Of a DNA stretch of 22,472 bases, positions 1 to 8,850 are shown piece by piece. Position 1 is the stretch's first letter. The number at the start of each line of letters is the position of its first letter. The DNA lies in NCBI GenBank assembly GCA_003427395.1, contig BFEA01000004.1, positions 4,323,405 to 4,345,876 of the forward strand. The letters are read 5' to 3'. The notes under the pieces are model-generated. The model saw nothing but the letters and a program-made list of their open reading frames with translations, had not been told where the DNA came from and did no database searches. The position numbers and the translations under genes are program-made. Source of the DNA: Chara braunii (lineage: Eukaryota > Streptophyta > Charophyceae > Charales > Characeae).

Positions 1-3
1 GAG

Positions 4-73
4 AGGTCAAGGTTGTAGCTGCTACAGTCCCGAAAGGTCAACGTCGTAGCTGCTACCGTGTTCGAAAGGCCAA
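4..73. repeat. Degenerate ~31-bp tandem repeat
   Basis: Two near-identical units start at 4 and 35 (AGGTCAA followed by a GTAGCTGCTAC core), and a third decayed unit starts at 67 (AGGCCAA). A short palindrome, CTTCCGGAAGGTCCGGAAG, follows near 83-101. No function is assigned. Confidence 0.55.
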
Positions 74-1429
74 GTCCACAGACTTCCGGAAGGTCCGGAA
101 GTGGCCTTTCAAAGTGTCTCACGTTTAGGCGAAGGCAAGTGGGCAGTGGTGGAGTCCAACCTCGATGAGTCAGCGGTACCCAGTCCCAGTCTTACTTCGT
201 ACAGTCAGCAAGTACCATGAGGGACTGTGTGCACCAAGGGGCCGGTGGAAAAAGGCTTAGACCAACGACTTTCAGAAGTATAAATCAAGAGGCAACGCCC
301 AGTCATTCGTTCATTCGCTGTGTAAGCCATGCGGAAGCGCTGCTACAGCGTCTTGTGTGAGGTGGTCTGCAGAGCGCCCGAAGTCGAAGTGGGCTGAGGC
401 ATGATAGCGTAGCCATAGTCAGTGTTAGTTGAGAGGCCATAGCCGCTGTGGTGTTAGAAGTTAGTGAGTGTGTATGAGTGAGCGATAGAGTGAGTGTGTG
501 TGGGGGTATTCAGGGTGATCCAGAGTGGAGTATGTGCAAACGGTGGTGTCGGACACGGTGACGTGAGTAGTGAGTGCAGGCGCTGAAGCGCCATAGCTTG
601 CTGAAGTGATTTTTTCATTTGAACTGTGTTTTCGTTTCCATATCTCTGAGCTTTGAGCGGGTGCACTGCGCCAGTGTGAATCGCCATCTGTTTGTATGTG
701 TGCGAAGTGGACACGACAAGCAAGTCTGATTACACTATGACTGCACTGCATTAAATCCCTTGACCTCAACATCTGATGGCTTAATGACGAAAGCAGGGGC
801 AGGTAGTTGGTGGCATGTGGTTCAAGGTGCTGGGAGAGCAATAAATCGAATTTGATCGATGCATTCTTTTATATCAGGGACATGTTTCAACTTTCCAGGG
901 CTGTGTCCCATTACATATGTGGCTTTTTGTTTTTGTTTTTCGCTGCCGCTGCCAGCCATTTTGTCCCGGTTGCCCCGACCCTCCGAAGTTTTTGGGTTGA
1001 TCAATTGTGATTCTATAGTTGGCTTGGGCCATGTACTGGAGGTTTAATGCTTTGGTCGTCATGCTCAAATATGTGGAAGTGTGTTTATGTGTTTTTCTTT
1101 TTCCCAGGGGCAGGGGAGGATGTGCAATGGGGAAGAGGGAGGGCAATTGGATGCATGCATAGATCTTGAATGCAGTTTCACATATTTTTGGTGCATGTTC
1201 ATGTCACAAGTTTGAACCTCACTGTGGTTGCATGTTTCAAACTTTGTCCTTGTGTGTGGATGCATGTGAAAGCAGATCCTCCAAAATAAAGCTGATGGTA
1301 GGGAGAAGGGTTCTCTTCTGTGGCTCATGGACCAAACTCATACAGCGTTTGGTGCGCGCTTGATGTGGCATTGGGTGCGTTTCATATCCCGTATAGTTCC
1401 GGTTGTAACGGAGTGGTTGGGATCACAGG
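74..1429. other. Non-coding stretch, no recognisable gene
   Basis: Open frames here are short, overlap on both strands and resemble no family I know. I see GT-rich sequence around 470-510 and AATAAA-like strings near 840 and 1285, but nothing linking them to a gene. A TATA-like box near 279 is listed separately. Confidence 0.4.
279..285 (+). promoter_or_regulatory. Possible TATA box (TATAAAT)
   Basis: TATAAAT is followed about 25 bp later by a CATTCGTTCATTCG string. The layout resembles the promoter part of the LTR at 10022-10060, where an ATTCATTCAG string follows a CATAAG box. It could be the promoter of a decayed LTR or a chance match. No transcript evidence is visible. Confidence 0.2.
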
Positions 1430-1672
1430 TTAAACCACCAGTACCTTTCCCAGCCATTTTCTTGGAGTCACGGTGTTCATGCAGCCGTGATTCTCTAGAA
1501 GTACCGGGGTGCCATTTCGTTGGATATCCAGGCAAAACGGGTCGCATGCGAGGTGACCCATTTTGCCTGGATGGGTATCCAGTAAAACGGCACTCCGGTA
1601 CTTCCCGAGAGTTGCGGCTGCATGCACATCGCGACCCTGAAAAAATGCGTGGGAAACGTACTGGTGGTTTAA
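1430..1672. mobile_element. TTAA-bounded foldback element, copy 1
   Basis: The left end reads TTAAACCACCAGTACCTTT and the right end is its reverse complement apart from small changes. Inverted similarity continues inward through almost the whole element, so it is a giant imperfect hairpin with a centre near 1550. It encodes no convincing protein; open frames on both strands are by-products of the symmetry. The same termini bound the insert at 12488-13328, which shows that this is a mobile family. No 8-9 bp target duplication is visible outside the TTAA. TTAA at both ends is therefore either the target duplication (the piggyBac-type rule) or part of the terminal repeat. I infer a non-autonomous, MITE-like element; the superfamily is not proven. 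Confidence 0.75.
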
Positions 1673-1728
1673 GTACTCCATTACCTTTAGAGAATGCCTG
1701 CTATCATTCCTCGCTTGTCTTCGGCCAT

Positions 1729-1761
1729 ATAGACTGTTTGGAATTGTCCCAAACAGTCTAT
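1729..1761. repeat. Perfect 13-bp inverted repeat
   Basis: ATAGACTGTTTGG (1729-1741) and its exact reverse complement (1749-1761) flank a 7-nt loop. It lies 57 bp beyond the TTAA foldback element. No role is known. Confidence 0.6.
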
Positions 1762-2049
1762 GACCACAATGTTCTGGTGCACTGTACTCTTGCCAGGAAT
1801 GCCAGCCGATTGGCACTAATGTTTGTCTTATGCAAATCAGGTGTGCAAACGGAGACGACATATACACATTAGGGCGGGATCAAATGGTTTGCGTTTTGCT
1901 CAGGGTAGCAAGGCAGCCTGTTCTGTTTTTGTTTTCCCTTGTTTCATCCACTTTTCTGATGCTAGTGCCCCAATCAACTATGATTCGATCTCAATGAAAG
2001 CGTGACCGTGTGGTGGATGTTGAAAGTGTCTGAATTACTGCAATTCCTA
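1762..2049. other. Short unassigned stretch before the LINE fragment
   Basis: I see no coding or repeat signal. It probably includes the unrecognised 5' truncation point of the LINE that becomes readable near 2050. Confidence 0.3.
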
Positions 2050-2066
2050 CAATGAGTTCAAAAATA

Positions 2067-2420
2067 ACCATGGGAATCATGGTCAATAACGATGGCACAT
2101 GGCCAGAGATGAGACAAAATCTAATTGCGAGGACAATATGACGTCTGTCCCCATGTGAAAAGGCTCAGGCATCTCTAATTGGGAGAGCACTAATCATCAA
2201 TATGGCTATCTTCTCCACGCTGTGGTACATGGCCTCCATATGGTCCACTCCAGACGACGACCTAAAGAGTCTCAAAGCCAGAGTCAGATGCTATCTCTGG
2301 ACAGGGGACCCAAACAGAAACATCGGCATCAACAAAGTAGCCTGGCACCACATCACGAGAAAAACAACAGAAGGAGACCTGGGAGTAATAGACCCTAAAC
2401 AGGAGGCAATCGCACTCTAG
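2067..2420 (+). pseudogene. LINE ORF2 remnant: end of the reverse transcriptase domain
   Basis: The frame reads a MGIMVNNDGTWPEM segment, then GRALIINMAIFSTLWYM and a YLWTGDP segment, ending in an EGDLGVIDP motif and an Ala-Leu. This is the usual order at the C-terminal side of plant LINE reverse transcriptases (the GR..IIN.. stretch, LWY, F/YLW.G and GGLG.xD). A TGA near 2142 and a TAG near 2418 interrupt it. After the TAG the same frame goes on with MKWIIKIL, also LINE-like. The catalytic YxDD part lies upstream and is not present. Confidence 0.8.
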
Positions 2421-2921
2421 ATGAAATGGATAATTAAAATTCTAACTAGGCAGTCCCTGTCATGGCCCAAAATGGCCCTGGACAGCAAGGAACCTGGCAC
2501 CTGTCAAGTCCCCTCCTAACATGAGTGGCCTGTTCTGTATAATGGCCAGAGAGTGGTCAATCGGGACAGGAAGGTCCTGAAGGAGTAAACCCACCTCCAT
2601 CGTTGGAACAGTCCAACCCCACCCCAACCCCTTACTGGAAGCCAACCCTGAAGGCTTCGCGCCGCTCCCAACAGCAAGGAAGAAGTGCTTAGACAGCCAC
2701 TATTCTGCAACCTCTGGATTACTGACACAAAGGGCAACCCCTGGACTGTGCACCCTAAAGACCGGAGGTGGTTGTCCTGGCTACAAAAAGGTGTCTGGCA
2801 GGTTGGACTCTTATGGTCAGAGGAATGAAAGGACTAGGTGGCAGAACAAGATATGTGAATCCCCCTGAAGGGATCCCACTCCCTTCAACCTCTCTATGTT
2901 ACGACAGAGCATCCCAGAGCT

Positions 2922-3822
2922 ATGGATAGCCTGCTAAAAGAAGAGTTCACATGGAAGCCCGGGGACTGGGGCCTCATCATCTCTGAGACCTGGCCAAAGA
3001 GAGCGTACCGGTTCATTAGTTGTCCCACAGGATCAAGCTACCTGGCGAAGTTCGTCTCGTCCCTGATCAACTGCCAGAACCTGCAGGAACCAATAATCCT
3101 AAACACGGAACCCCAGTATGAGACCTTAGAAACTTTCGCACTCAGGAAGCTCAGGGTTTCTCAGTCTAAGCCATGGACGATCTTCCGACCTGACCTCAGC
3201 ATCAAGCACTGGGAATTCCATCCCAAGGAATGGATCTGGAGACTAGACAAAACGAGCAAAACAAGAACAATATCTGAATACGATGTTAAATTTGGGTACA
3301 TCTCTGATTGCAGACAGTTGACCCTAATCCCAGACTACTGGAGAGATGGAAGAAGGTACTGGAGCTCAACCCCTCGGCGTCTTTCGAAATCCCATGGGCG
3401 AAATACCTCCCATAAGACCGGTACGAATCCGCAGCATGCAATGGCTCATAGCCCATGCAGCCCTACCCGTAAACCGGTGGCTTCATAAAAGGAGACAAGA
3501 CTCAGACCCAAATAGTTCTGAACTATGCCTTATGTGCAGCAATAGCACACCAGACGACATTCCACACTGCCTTCTCTTCTGCCCTGGAGCAGCCTGGATC
3601 TGGAACAAAATACGGACCCTATGGCTCACCCTCTTCTCCTCACCACCCCCCACCACTACCCCTCTAACCATTCTACACTTCCCCAACAATCCCCTGGATC
3701 TCAAGGGCAGCAAGGAGGTCTGGTTCAGGCTACTCAGAACGCTGGCACTATGGGTCATTTGGAAACCCAGACAATGGAGAAGACAGAAGTCACAAGAGAG
3801 GAAATGTGGACCTTGCTGCTGA
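2922..3822 (+). pseudogene. LINE ORF2 remnant: connecting region and zf-RVT-like domain
   Basis: The piece from 2922 is Trp-rich and runs to about 3350. There the frame changes twice within some 70 bp: an ELNPSASFEIPWAKYLP segment sits in a third frame. The last frame then carries the family signature: a MQWLIAHAALPVNRWL helix followed by C-X2-C, a His and a Cys (LCLMC, then PHCLLFCP). This pattern is typical of the zinc-binding domain at the C-terminus of plant LINE ORF2. The Cys/His ligands are all still present, so decay is mainly by indels. The exact end of the original ORF is unclear; I stop at the TGA at 3820. Confidence 0.8.
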
Positions 3823-3961
3823 GTATGGTGGAGACGAAAATCGGAGCAACTGGCACAAGATAATCTCCAAGACTAAGGCCAGGGAGACGAACCATCAAGA
3901 GACGGGGATTGGTAGCTGTGGTAGGCAAATGTGCCCCACCCTTCTGGAAATTGTGCATGCA

Positions 3962-3979
3962 CAAAAAAATAAAAAAAAT
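3962..3979 (+). other. A-rich 3' tail of the LINE
   Basis: Two A runs separated by a T close the LINE-derived sequence, as expected for a poly(A)-tailed non-LTR element. No clear target-site duplication was found because the 5' junction is not recognisable. Confidence 0.55.
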
Positions 3980-3982
3980 TGG

Positions 3983-4551
3983 GGCCAAATTGTACTCCCA
4001 AATTCCTAATTGGATCTCGTCTCTTTTCCAAAGGGTCCCCAGCAGAGAATTAACAGGGTTCCCGTGTCTTTGGAAAGACGTTCATCGAAATGCTAGAGGG
4101 ACACGAGCAGCGCAGCAATATATTCTGGATTCGGATTCAGGTATGCGTTCCAGCCGTTATGGGTTACTAACTTACTACTAACAGTACATTAGCTCTCTCG
4201 TTTTTTTCCTTTTCATTTTCTTGTGTGCAGTGGCCCTAAGGGCCTCTCTCCACTCATCACCACTTGCATAAACGACAAAACATATGGCGGCGTATGGTTC
4301 CAGTTTCTAGGAGAAGATTCATTCTAGTTTTTCACATTTGAAGAGTAGTGTTCTGAAGCCATGAAAATTACATGCCGAGTTAGTAAGTCCGTAACCCATA
4401 ACTGCTGAAACACGGACCTGAATTTGAAGCTACACCATATATAGCTGGCCTGCTACTGCCTTCCTACAAGCCTATCAACTACCCTTTTCTTGTCGAGGAG
4501 ACCCTTGCTGGCAGGGGCCTTTTGAAGTACCGGCAGGGGGGCTCTGTGCTT
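3983..4551. other. Non-coding stretch with a short inverted repeat
   Basis: An imperfect inverted repeat pairs the CGTCTCTTTTCCAAAGGG stretch (about 4017-4034) with the CTTTGGAAAGACG stretch (about 4069-4081). A polypyrimidine run ending in TGTGCAG near 4230 looks like a splice acceptor, but no coding exon follows. Nothing else is recognised. Confidence 0.35.
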
Positions 4552-4587
4552 TCTCTCTCTCTCTCTCGCGCGCGCGCGCACGTGTAT
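4552..4587. repeat. (TC)n-(CG)n compound microsatellite
   Basis: About eight TC units (4552-4567) run straight into about six CG units (to 4579), then CACGTGTAT. The CG part is an alternating purine-pyrimidine run of the kind that can adopt Z-DNA. Confidence 0.9.
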
Positions 4588-4634
4588 CCACACAGCGCGC
4601 TCACTTTTTTTTCTTTTCTTTTTTTGCGCATCAG

Positions 4635-4755
4635 CGTACCTCACTTATGCGCCACAAGTATGATTTTAATGGATGTCCTAGAGGAGGCCCTCAAGACAAA
4701 TGATGTTCCTTCTCTGGCACCTTGGAAACGTTTCTGTCTACAGATCGAAGATTGA
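4635..4755 (+). CDS. Possible terminal exon of an unrecognised gene
   Basis: A long polypyrimidine tract (4604-4625) ends in a good acceptor, GCATCAG (to 4634). An open frame then runs to a TGA at 4753-4755, ending in a DVLEEALKTNDVPSLAPW stretch and CLQIED. The composition is protein-like, but I recognise no family and no upstream exon is evident. Sequence beyond the stop is T-rich and could be a 3' UTR. It may equally be a chance frame. Confidence 0.2.
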
Positions 4756-5900
4756 AGACCTTTTTGAGAGGAACTTTGGCATGCATCATTTGAGGGCTAC
4801 TAGTGTTACGTGTATTATTTGTGTTTTGGTTTATTTCCGGAATTGCCTGTACTGTTGCGTGGTAGATTAGTTTTAGTGCTATTTCCGAAATTGCCCGTTT
4901 CGTGACTTGGTTTTTTCGAAGTTTAGTTTTCGACTTGGAGTGTTGTGTTTGGATTTTTTTTAATTCTGGGTTTTGTGTTTTGTAGGGTAGGAATTTCCCT
5001 TCCGCGTTTTGCTATTTGTTGTTTTAGCTTATGTGGATTTACTGTGTAGGATTTAACCGTTCGATGCGTGCCGCTTGGTGTCCTTTTTATGGCTCCTGGG
5101 TATTTAGGGCACTGGCATGCCTGTTCCTGGGTTAACGTTGTTTGATTAGCTATACCTTGCTCGAACAAAACGGATTTCGTTTCTATAGGTGGGCAATCCT
5201 ATTTCACTCTGTTGCTGCTGTTTAGTTCGATGCTTGGTGCGTGTGATGGTGGGATTGAAATACGAACGCATTGGAATCAAGATAGGTGGGCGACCCTAAT
5301 TTGTTCTGTCGCCGGCGTTTGTTTGCAGTGGGGTAATGGCATGGAAATGCTTTGACTTTTTGGACAGGTGTGTTCTGGCTGGTGTTCAATACAAATTTTA
5401 GTTGACTTGGTTAGATATTCCTTGCTCGAACTGGATGGCTTTCGTTTTTATAGGTGTAAAGAGTGAGGACACTGGGTATGCAGGGATGGGGCTCTGGGCT
5501 CCTGGTGGGGCAGGACAACCTGCCATCCCTGTTTTTTACTATCTCGATGATGTAATTGCCTTGGGCACTGGGCCCTGTTAATAAAAGTGCAATTTCGGGT
5601 ATAAAAAAAAAAGAAACTGCATTCTGAATTTCTGGCACGTGGTCAAAGATACAATTCTCCTCCCACTGCTTGAAGGCCTACGGTTTCATGATCTCTTTCA
5701 CTCCCCTGTGAGGGTTCTTTTCACCTTTCCCTTTTTTTTTTCCTCTTTTTTTTCCCTTTGAGAGCGTCCCTCGAGTACATGATTGGACACATAGTTATCC
5801 GAGCACCTGGACTAAGTATCTCAGCCACTCTGATGGGAACTCCTCACTCAGCTCGCTTGGGTAATAGCTTAGTACTAACTGAGTAACCTCTGAGTAATCG
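4756..5900. other. T-rich non-coding stretch with decayed local duplications
   Basis: Three weak duplications are visible. A TATTTCCGGAATTGCC string near 4833 recurs near 4880. A 46-bp block at 5146-5191 recurs at 5411-5456. A 38-bp block at 5186-5223 recurs at 5283-5320. A long polypyrimidine run lies at 5722-5758. No gene is seen. Confidence 0.4.
5146..5456. repeat. Pair of related 46-bp and 38-bp direct repeats
   Basis: Positions 5146-5191 and 5411-5456 share a CCTTGCTCGAAC core and a TATAGGTG end. Positions 5186-5223 and 5283-5320 begin with TAGGTGGGC and end in GTTT. The blocks overlap, suggesting an old segmental tandem duplication. Confidence 0.5.
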
Positions 5901-6131
5901 ATGAGTAATCCTGCATCACCTCTTGTCCAATGATGCCCTTGGAGCAAACCCCCTCCCAACCATCCTGTCTCCCTCCCGTACTCCTTTGGGGAACCATAGG
6001 AAGCACAGGCCAGGGGGCCGTCCGGAGGGAAAGCCCCTGCCTTGGGCCTGGGGGGCACCGGGCCTTCGGCTCTTGGCTTTTTTGCCACCCCTTTCCTTGT
6101 CACACTGTGGTGCTGAGATGTAATATAGAAG

Positions 6132-6212
6132 CTCTAGATTCTCTGGATGCTTTGGATGCTCTGAATGCTTTGGATGCTCTGGATGTTCTGGGTGTCCCGG
6201 GTGTCCTGGATG
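6132..6212 (+). repeat. 9-bp minisatellite, nine units
   Basis: Nine consecutive 9-mers follow the consensus CTCTGGATG, alternating with CTTTGGATG and ending in the diverged units TTCTGGGTG, TCCCGGGTG and TCCTGGATG. Because the unit is a multiple of three it keeps a frame open and creates a spurious repetitive peptide. Confidence 0.85.
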
Positions 6213-6332
6213 GTCGTCGATACCCTGGCTACCCCAGATGCAGGTGTCCTTATGACCTTTGCTTAACCCTGCTGGTTGTTGAAATGTGTTTGAGCTGTGT
6301 TTGCTTGTTTAGATCTGCAGCAATACCACCAA

Positions 6333-6669
6333 GGATAGCGGGTGCGGGGGAAATGGGTCTGCAAATTCCTGAGTAGGCCCTAGCTGATCTCTGGGATCTA
6401 TTGTTGTCCATTCCTGAAAATGGAGACGGTAGTCTCTCACCAAGTCTGTCTGCTGTTCCCCCAGTATTCCCTCCCCCATCCCCTGACACTGGTCCTAGTG
6501 TGGATAGCGGGTGCGGGGGAAATGGGTCTGCAAATTCCTGAGTAGGCCCTAGCTGATCTCTGGGATCTATTGTTGTCCATTCCCGAAAATGCAGATGGTA
6601 GTCTCTCACCTCTTCTGTCTGCTGTTCGCCCAGTATTCCCTCCCCAATCCCCTGACTCTGGTCCTGGTG
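6333..6669. repeat. 169-bp tandem duplication
   Basis: Copy 1 (6333-6501) and copy 2 (6502-6669) abut and differ by only a handful of substitutions. Both begin GGATAGCGGGTGCGGGGG and end near GGTCCTRGTG. They lie downstream of the minus-strand LINE frame. The duplication is recent, or an assembly effect like the one at 7325-7551. Confidence 0.85.
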
Positions 6670-6911
6670 CCTATCCTGCGTTTCCTCCGTCCAGCACACC
6701 TTCGTTATCCATCCTGCCCGCCTCCCGCCTAGCCACTCCTCACAAAATCTGGAGATGATCCGGTCAGCGTCTCTTTTGGTGTGGGCCAGCTCCAGTTGGT
6801 CCTTGGTAGCCTGCTATCGGACCGCGATCTCGTTCTGTATCAGTTGATGAAGCTGCTCTGTAACCTCCCCATCTTCCACCCTGGTCCCCTCCATCTCCAG
6901 GACGCATCTCC

Positions 6912-7415
6912 TCACCAAATCACGCAGAGGATAGAGTGTCTGCCAAGATGAACATGTTCACCTGAAAGGTACTTTCTTGGACGCAGGAGTAATGTCCAAG
7001 TAGGATGGCCCTCCAGTACCATGGCCACAATGAGCCTGATCCTCTCCCACCACCGCCATAGCAACACAGCTGAGGGACATTGTTGGAAAATGCGTTCCAC
7101 TGTCTCGGGGCGTTTTTGTGCTAGGAAGGCCTGCAGACACCGCCAGCACCCCGGCAGCGCATGCCCTTGCTGTTCTAGGAGTGAGTGGTCTATTAACCAA
7201 TCATTTGTTGGCAGGCACCGGTGGGCTATCTGCCACTGCAGGGAAGAAATCTGGGTCGGCTTCGTTTTGTATTCCTCGAACCACTTTATGGGCCTTAGCA
7301 AATTGATGTCCACATTGAGGTGACGCTGCCACCTTTCTTCTACCATGCCCCGAAGCCGTTGTTTGGGTCTCAGCATACGATACGCCGTTTTTGTCTTCAG
7401 GTTGGCCAGCGCCAC
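6912..7415 (-). pseudogene. LINE ORF2 remnant: zf-RVT-like C-terminal domain
   Basis: The 167-residue frame carries WQIAHRCLPTNDWL (residues about 61-74), then C90-X2-C93, then ETVERIFQQCP (about 104-114). This matches the plant LINE zinc-binding domain, in which a helix ending LP..WL precedes a CxxC and an H..F..CP motif. The usual His is replaced (Arg at about 108), so a zinc ligand is lost. A WRWWERIR stretch follows. The upstream frame (to 7614) repeats an ALANLKTKTAYRM segment because of the 112-bp duplication, so the reading frame is not continuous in this assembly. An identity as host gene is unlikely. Confidence 0.75.
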
Positions 7416-7551
7416 CAGCTTCTGGTTCTGCTGCCCNCTGCTGCCCTCTTTTTTCCACCATGCCCCGAAGCCGTTGTTTGGGTCTCAGCATACGATACGC
7501 CGTTTTTGTCTTCAGGTTGGCCAGCGCCACCAACTTCTGGTTCCGCTGCCC
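7325..7551. repeat. 112-bp duplication flanking an undetermined base
   Basis: Copy A (7325-7436) ends directly at the single N (7437) and copy B (7440-7551) begins three bases later. They differ by only a few substitutions, near the two ends. This is the pattern left when two overlapping contig ends or two haplotypes are joined across a gap. Confidence 0.8.
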
Positions 7552-7770
7552 TCTTAGGGTGGCCTGGCTTGTCCTAGTGCACCGCCACTCCTCAGGGTCG
7601 AACGGAAGGTCCACAATTGGGGTAGGTATGTAAGCCCTATGGCCTCTTCCTTCGTCTACCCTTCTACAGCACTTTTTCAGTATCAGTTACCCAGGGGTAT
7701 TTAGCCTTATGAGGTGGTCCTCGCAAATTCACACAGGATTTCCCGTGTCCGGTGCTACTTGGGCTAGAGC

Positions 7771-7879
7771 TACCGTCTTCACCCGAACAGAACGCCCGGT
7801 CATTATGGCTGTGTCTGGACTGAAAGTTGCCCCAAATACGGTTGTAATGACCGGGCATTCTATTCGGGTGACAACGGTA
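7771..7879. repeat. 109-bp foldback with ~48-bp stem and 13-nt loop
   Basis: The outer arms 7771-7805 and 7845-7879 match as reverse complements at 31 of 35 positions by eye. The inner arms 7806-7818 and 7832-7844 extend the stem, with differences that are all transitions. The loop is 7819-7831. In a minus-strand transcript three of the four outer mismatches become G:U pairs. The ends are flanked by TA on both sides. It could be a MITE, a small-RNA hairpin or an old inverted duplication. Confidence 0.75.
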
Positions 7880-8532
7880 GTGCAGATTGAGGAAAGGTAG
7901 CAAGTGTCAAAGGTAAGGGAGTCTGATCTTCAGTCTTTGGAATGAAGGATAACGGAAATAGATGACTATCCCTTCCACGGTGAGAATAGCTGACTCATCC
8001 AACATCAATATGGCCTCCACTTGAGTTCCAACAGTCCACCATTCGGATGCATCAACATTCAGAGTGTTCAACGTTCAAATGATGAAGATTTGATCAGATC
8101 AACGCAGAAGAAGAGGGTGAAGCACAAGAAAATGATGGGAGCAATCGTATAGGATTTTACAAGGGGATGGGCAAGATGTATGTCATGAAGAATGGCCAGA
8201 GTTTTCCTACCTTCGATTGATTTCACAAAATGGGGACTCTTCTGGTTGTTCCCAGGCCATGTTTCTTTGAGGAGGAATAGAGATGATAGGGGAGGTTTTT
8301 TTCACTTCAAGTATGGGCTTATGGCAGTCAATCCTTCCGGGGGGAGTACTTAACGCTATGAGGGATCCCCGGGCCGTAACGTGGGGAGACGTCATGAGTG
8401 GGTTTTAGAAATTTATATGAAGTTTTGGGACGTGCCTGTGTAATAGGAGTGGGAGTGATGGTCGGTCCCCGGTCTTATATTGCAATCAGATATTTCCTTT
8501 TTTTTTAAAAACTTTAAAAAAGAAAACAAAAA
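7880..8532. other. Non-coding stretch, nothing recognised
   Basis: Frames are short with no family resemblance. Homopolymer runs occur at 8500-8530. Confidence 0.35.
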
Positions 8533-8590
8533 AGGAACGGGACTGATGCTCCCCAGAATGAATATGGAGTCGGTGCGGAAGGACCTGTTC
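8533..8590 (+). repeat. Dispersed repeat, copy 1
   Basis: This block, from AGGAACGGGACTGATG through CTCCCCAGA to AAGGACCTGTT, recurs in the same orientation at 21337-21395 with moderate divergence. Homopolymer-rich A/T sequence sits beside both copies. It may be part of a SINE or LINE tail; I recognise no RNA family in it. Confidence 0.6.
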
Positions 8591-8766
8591 TTTTTCCCCT
8601 TAGCACTCCTACAAAAAATAAAGGTCCCTGCTTGACGCTTCATGCGGGGCCTTGCGGGCCCACCAAAAAAACGGATGGGCCCAGACCCCACCCTGCCTGG
8701 GGCAGCTGAGGAGGTGAAATGTGGACCAAGAAATTAAAACGAAAGACAAGTTCGGGCTGTGGGCCA

Positions 8767-8832
8767 GATCTGTGCTCGGGCTGACCAGTCAGAACCTGGG
8801 ATCTGTGCTTGGCCTGACCAGTCAGAATCTGG
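8767..8832. repeat. 33-bp tandem repeat, two units
   Basis: 8767-8799 and 8800-8832 both begin GATCTGTGCT and contain CTGACCAGTCAGAA, differing at a few positions. CTGACCAGTCAG is itself close to a palindrome. Confidence 0.85.
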
Positions 8833-8850
8833 CCTTATATATGAAGTTTA

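Larger units (their letters stand above)
2050..3982 (+). mobile_element. Decayed LINE (non-LTR retrotransposon), 3' part
   Basis: The stretch preserves, in order, the end of a LINE reverse transcriptase (2067-2420), the variable connecting region (2421-3350), a zinc-finger-like reverse-transcriptase C-terminal domain (3400-3640) and an A-rich 3' end (3962-3979). Reading frames change several times and stop codons occur (for example TGA near 2142 and TAG near 2418), so it is dead. The first part of ORF2 (endonuclease and RT palm) and any ORF1 are missing, as expected from 5' truncation during target-primed reverse transcription. The protein differs from the minus-strand LINE at 6912-7614, so two lineages are present. 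Confidence 0.85.
6670..7614 (-). mobile_element. Second LINE fragment (minus strand), ORF2 C-terminus
   Basis: Read on the minus strand, frames from 7614 down to about 6912 encode the C-terminal part of a LINE ORF2, and weaker LINE-like sequence with stops continues to about 6700. The family differs from that at 2050-3982. A duplication around an N at 7437 splits the frame. Neither a 5' half nor a poly(A) tail is visible. Confidence 0.7.

Noticed and set aside
1327-1872. 181-codon open frame on the plus strand, with a 145-codon frame opposite
   Set aside because: Both arise from the palindromic TTAA foldback; no family resemblance.
5930-6376. 148-codon frame with Leu-Asp-Ala repeats
   Set aside because: The repetitive part is the 9-bp minisatellite; the rest has no protein-like signal.
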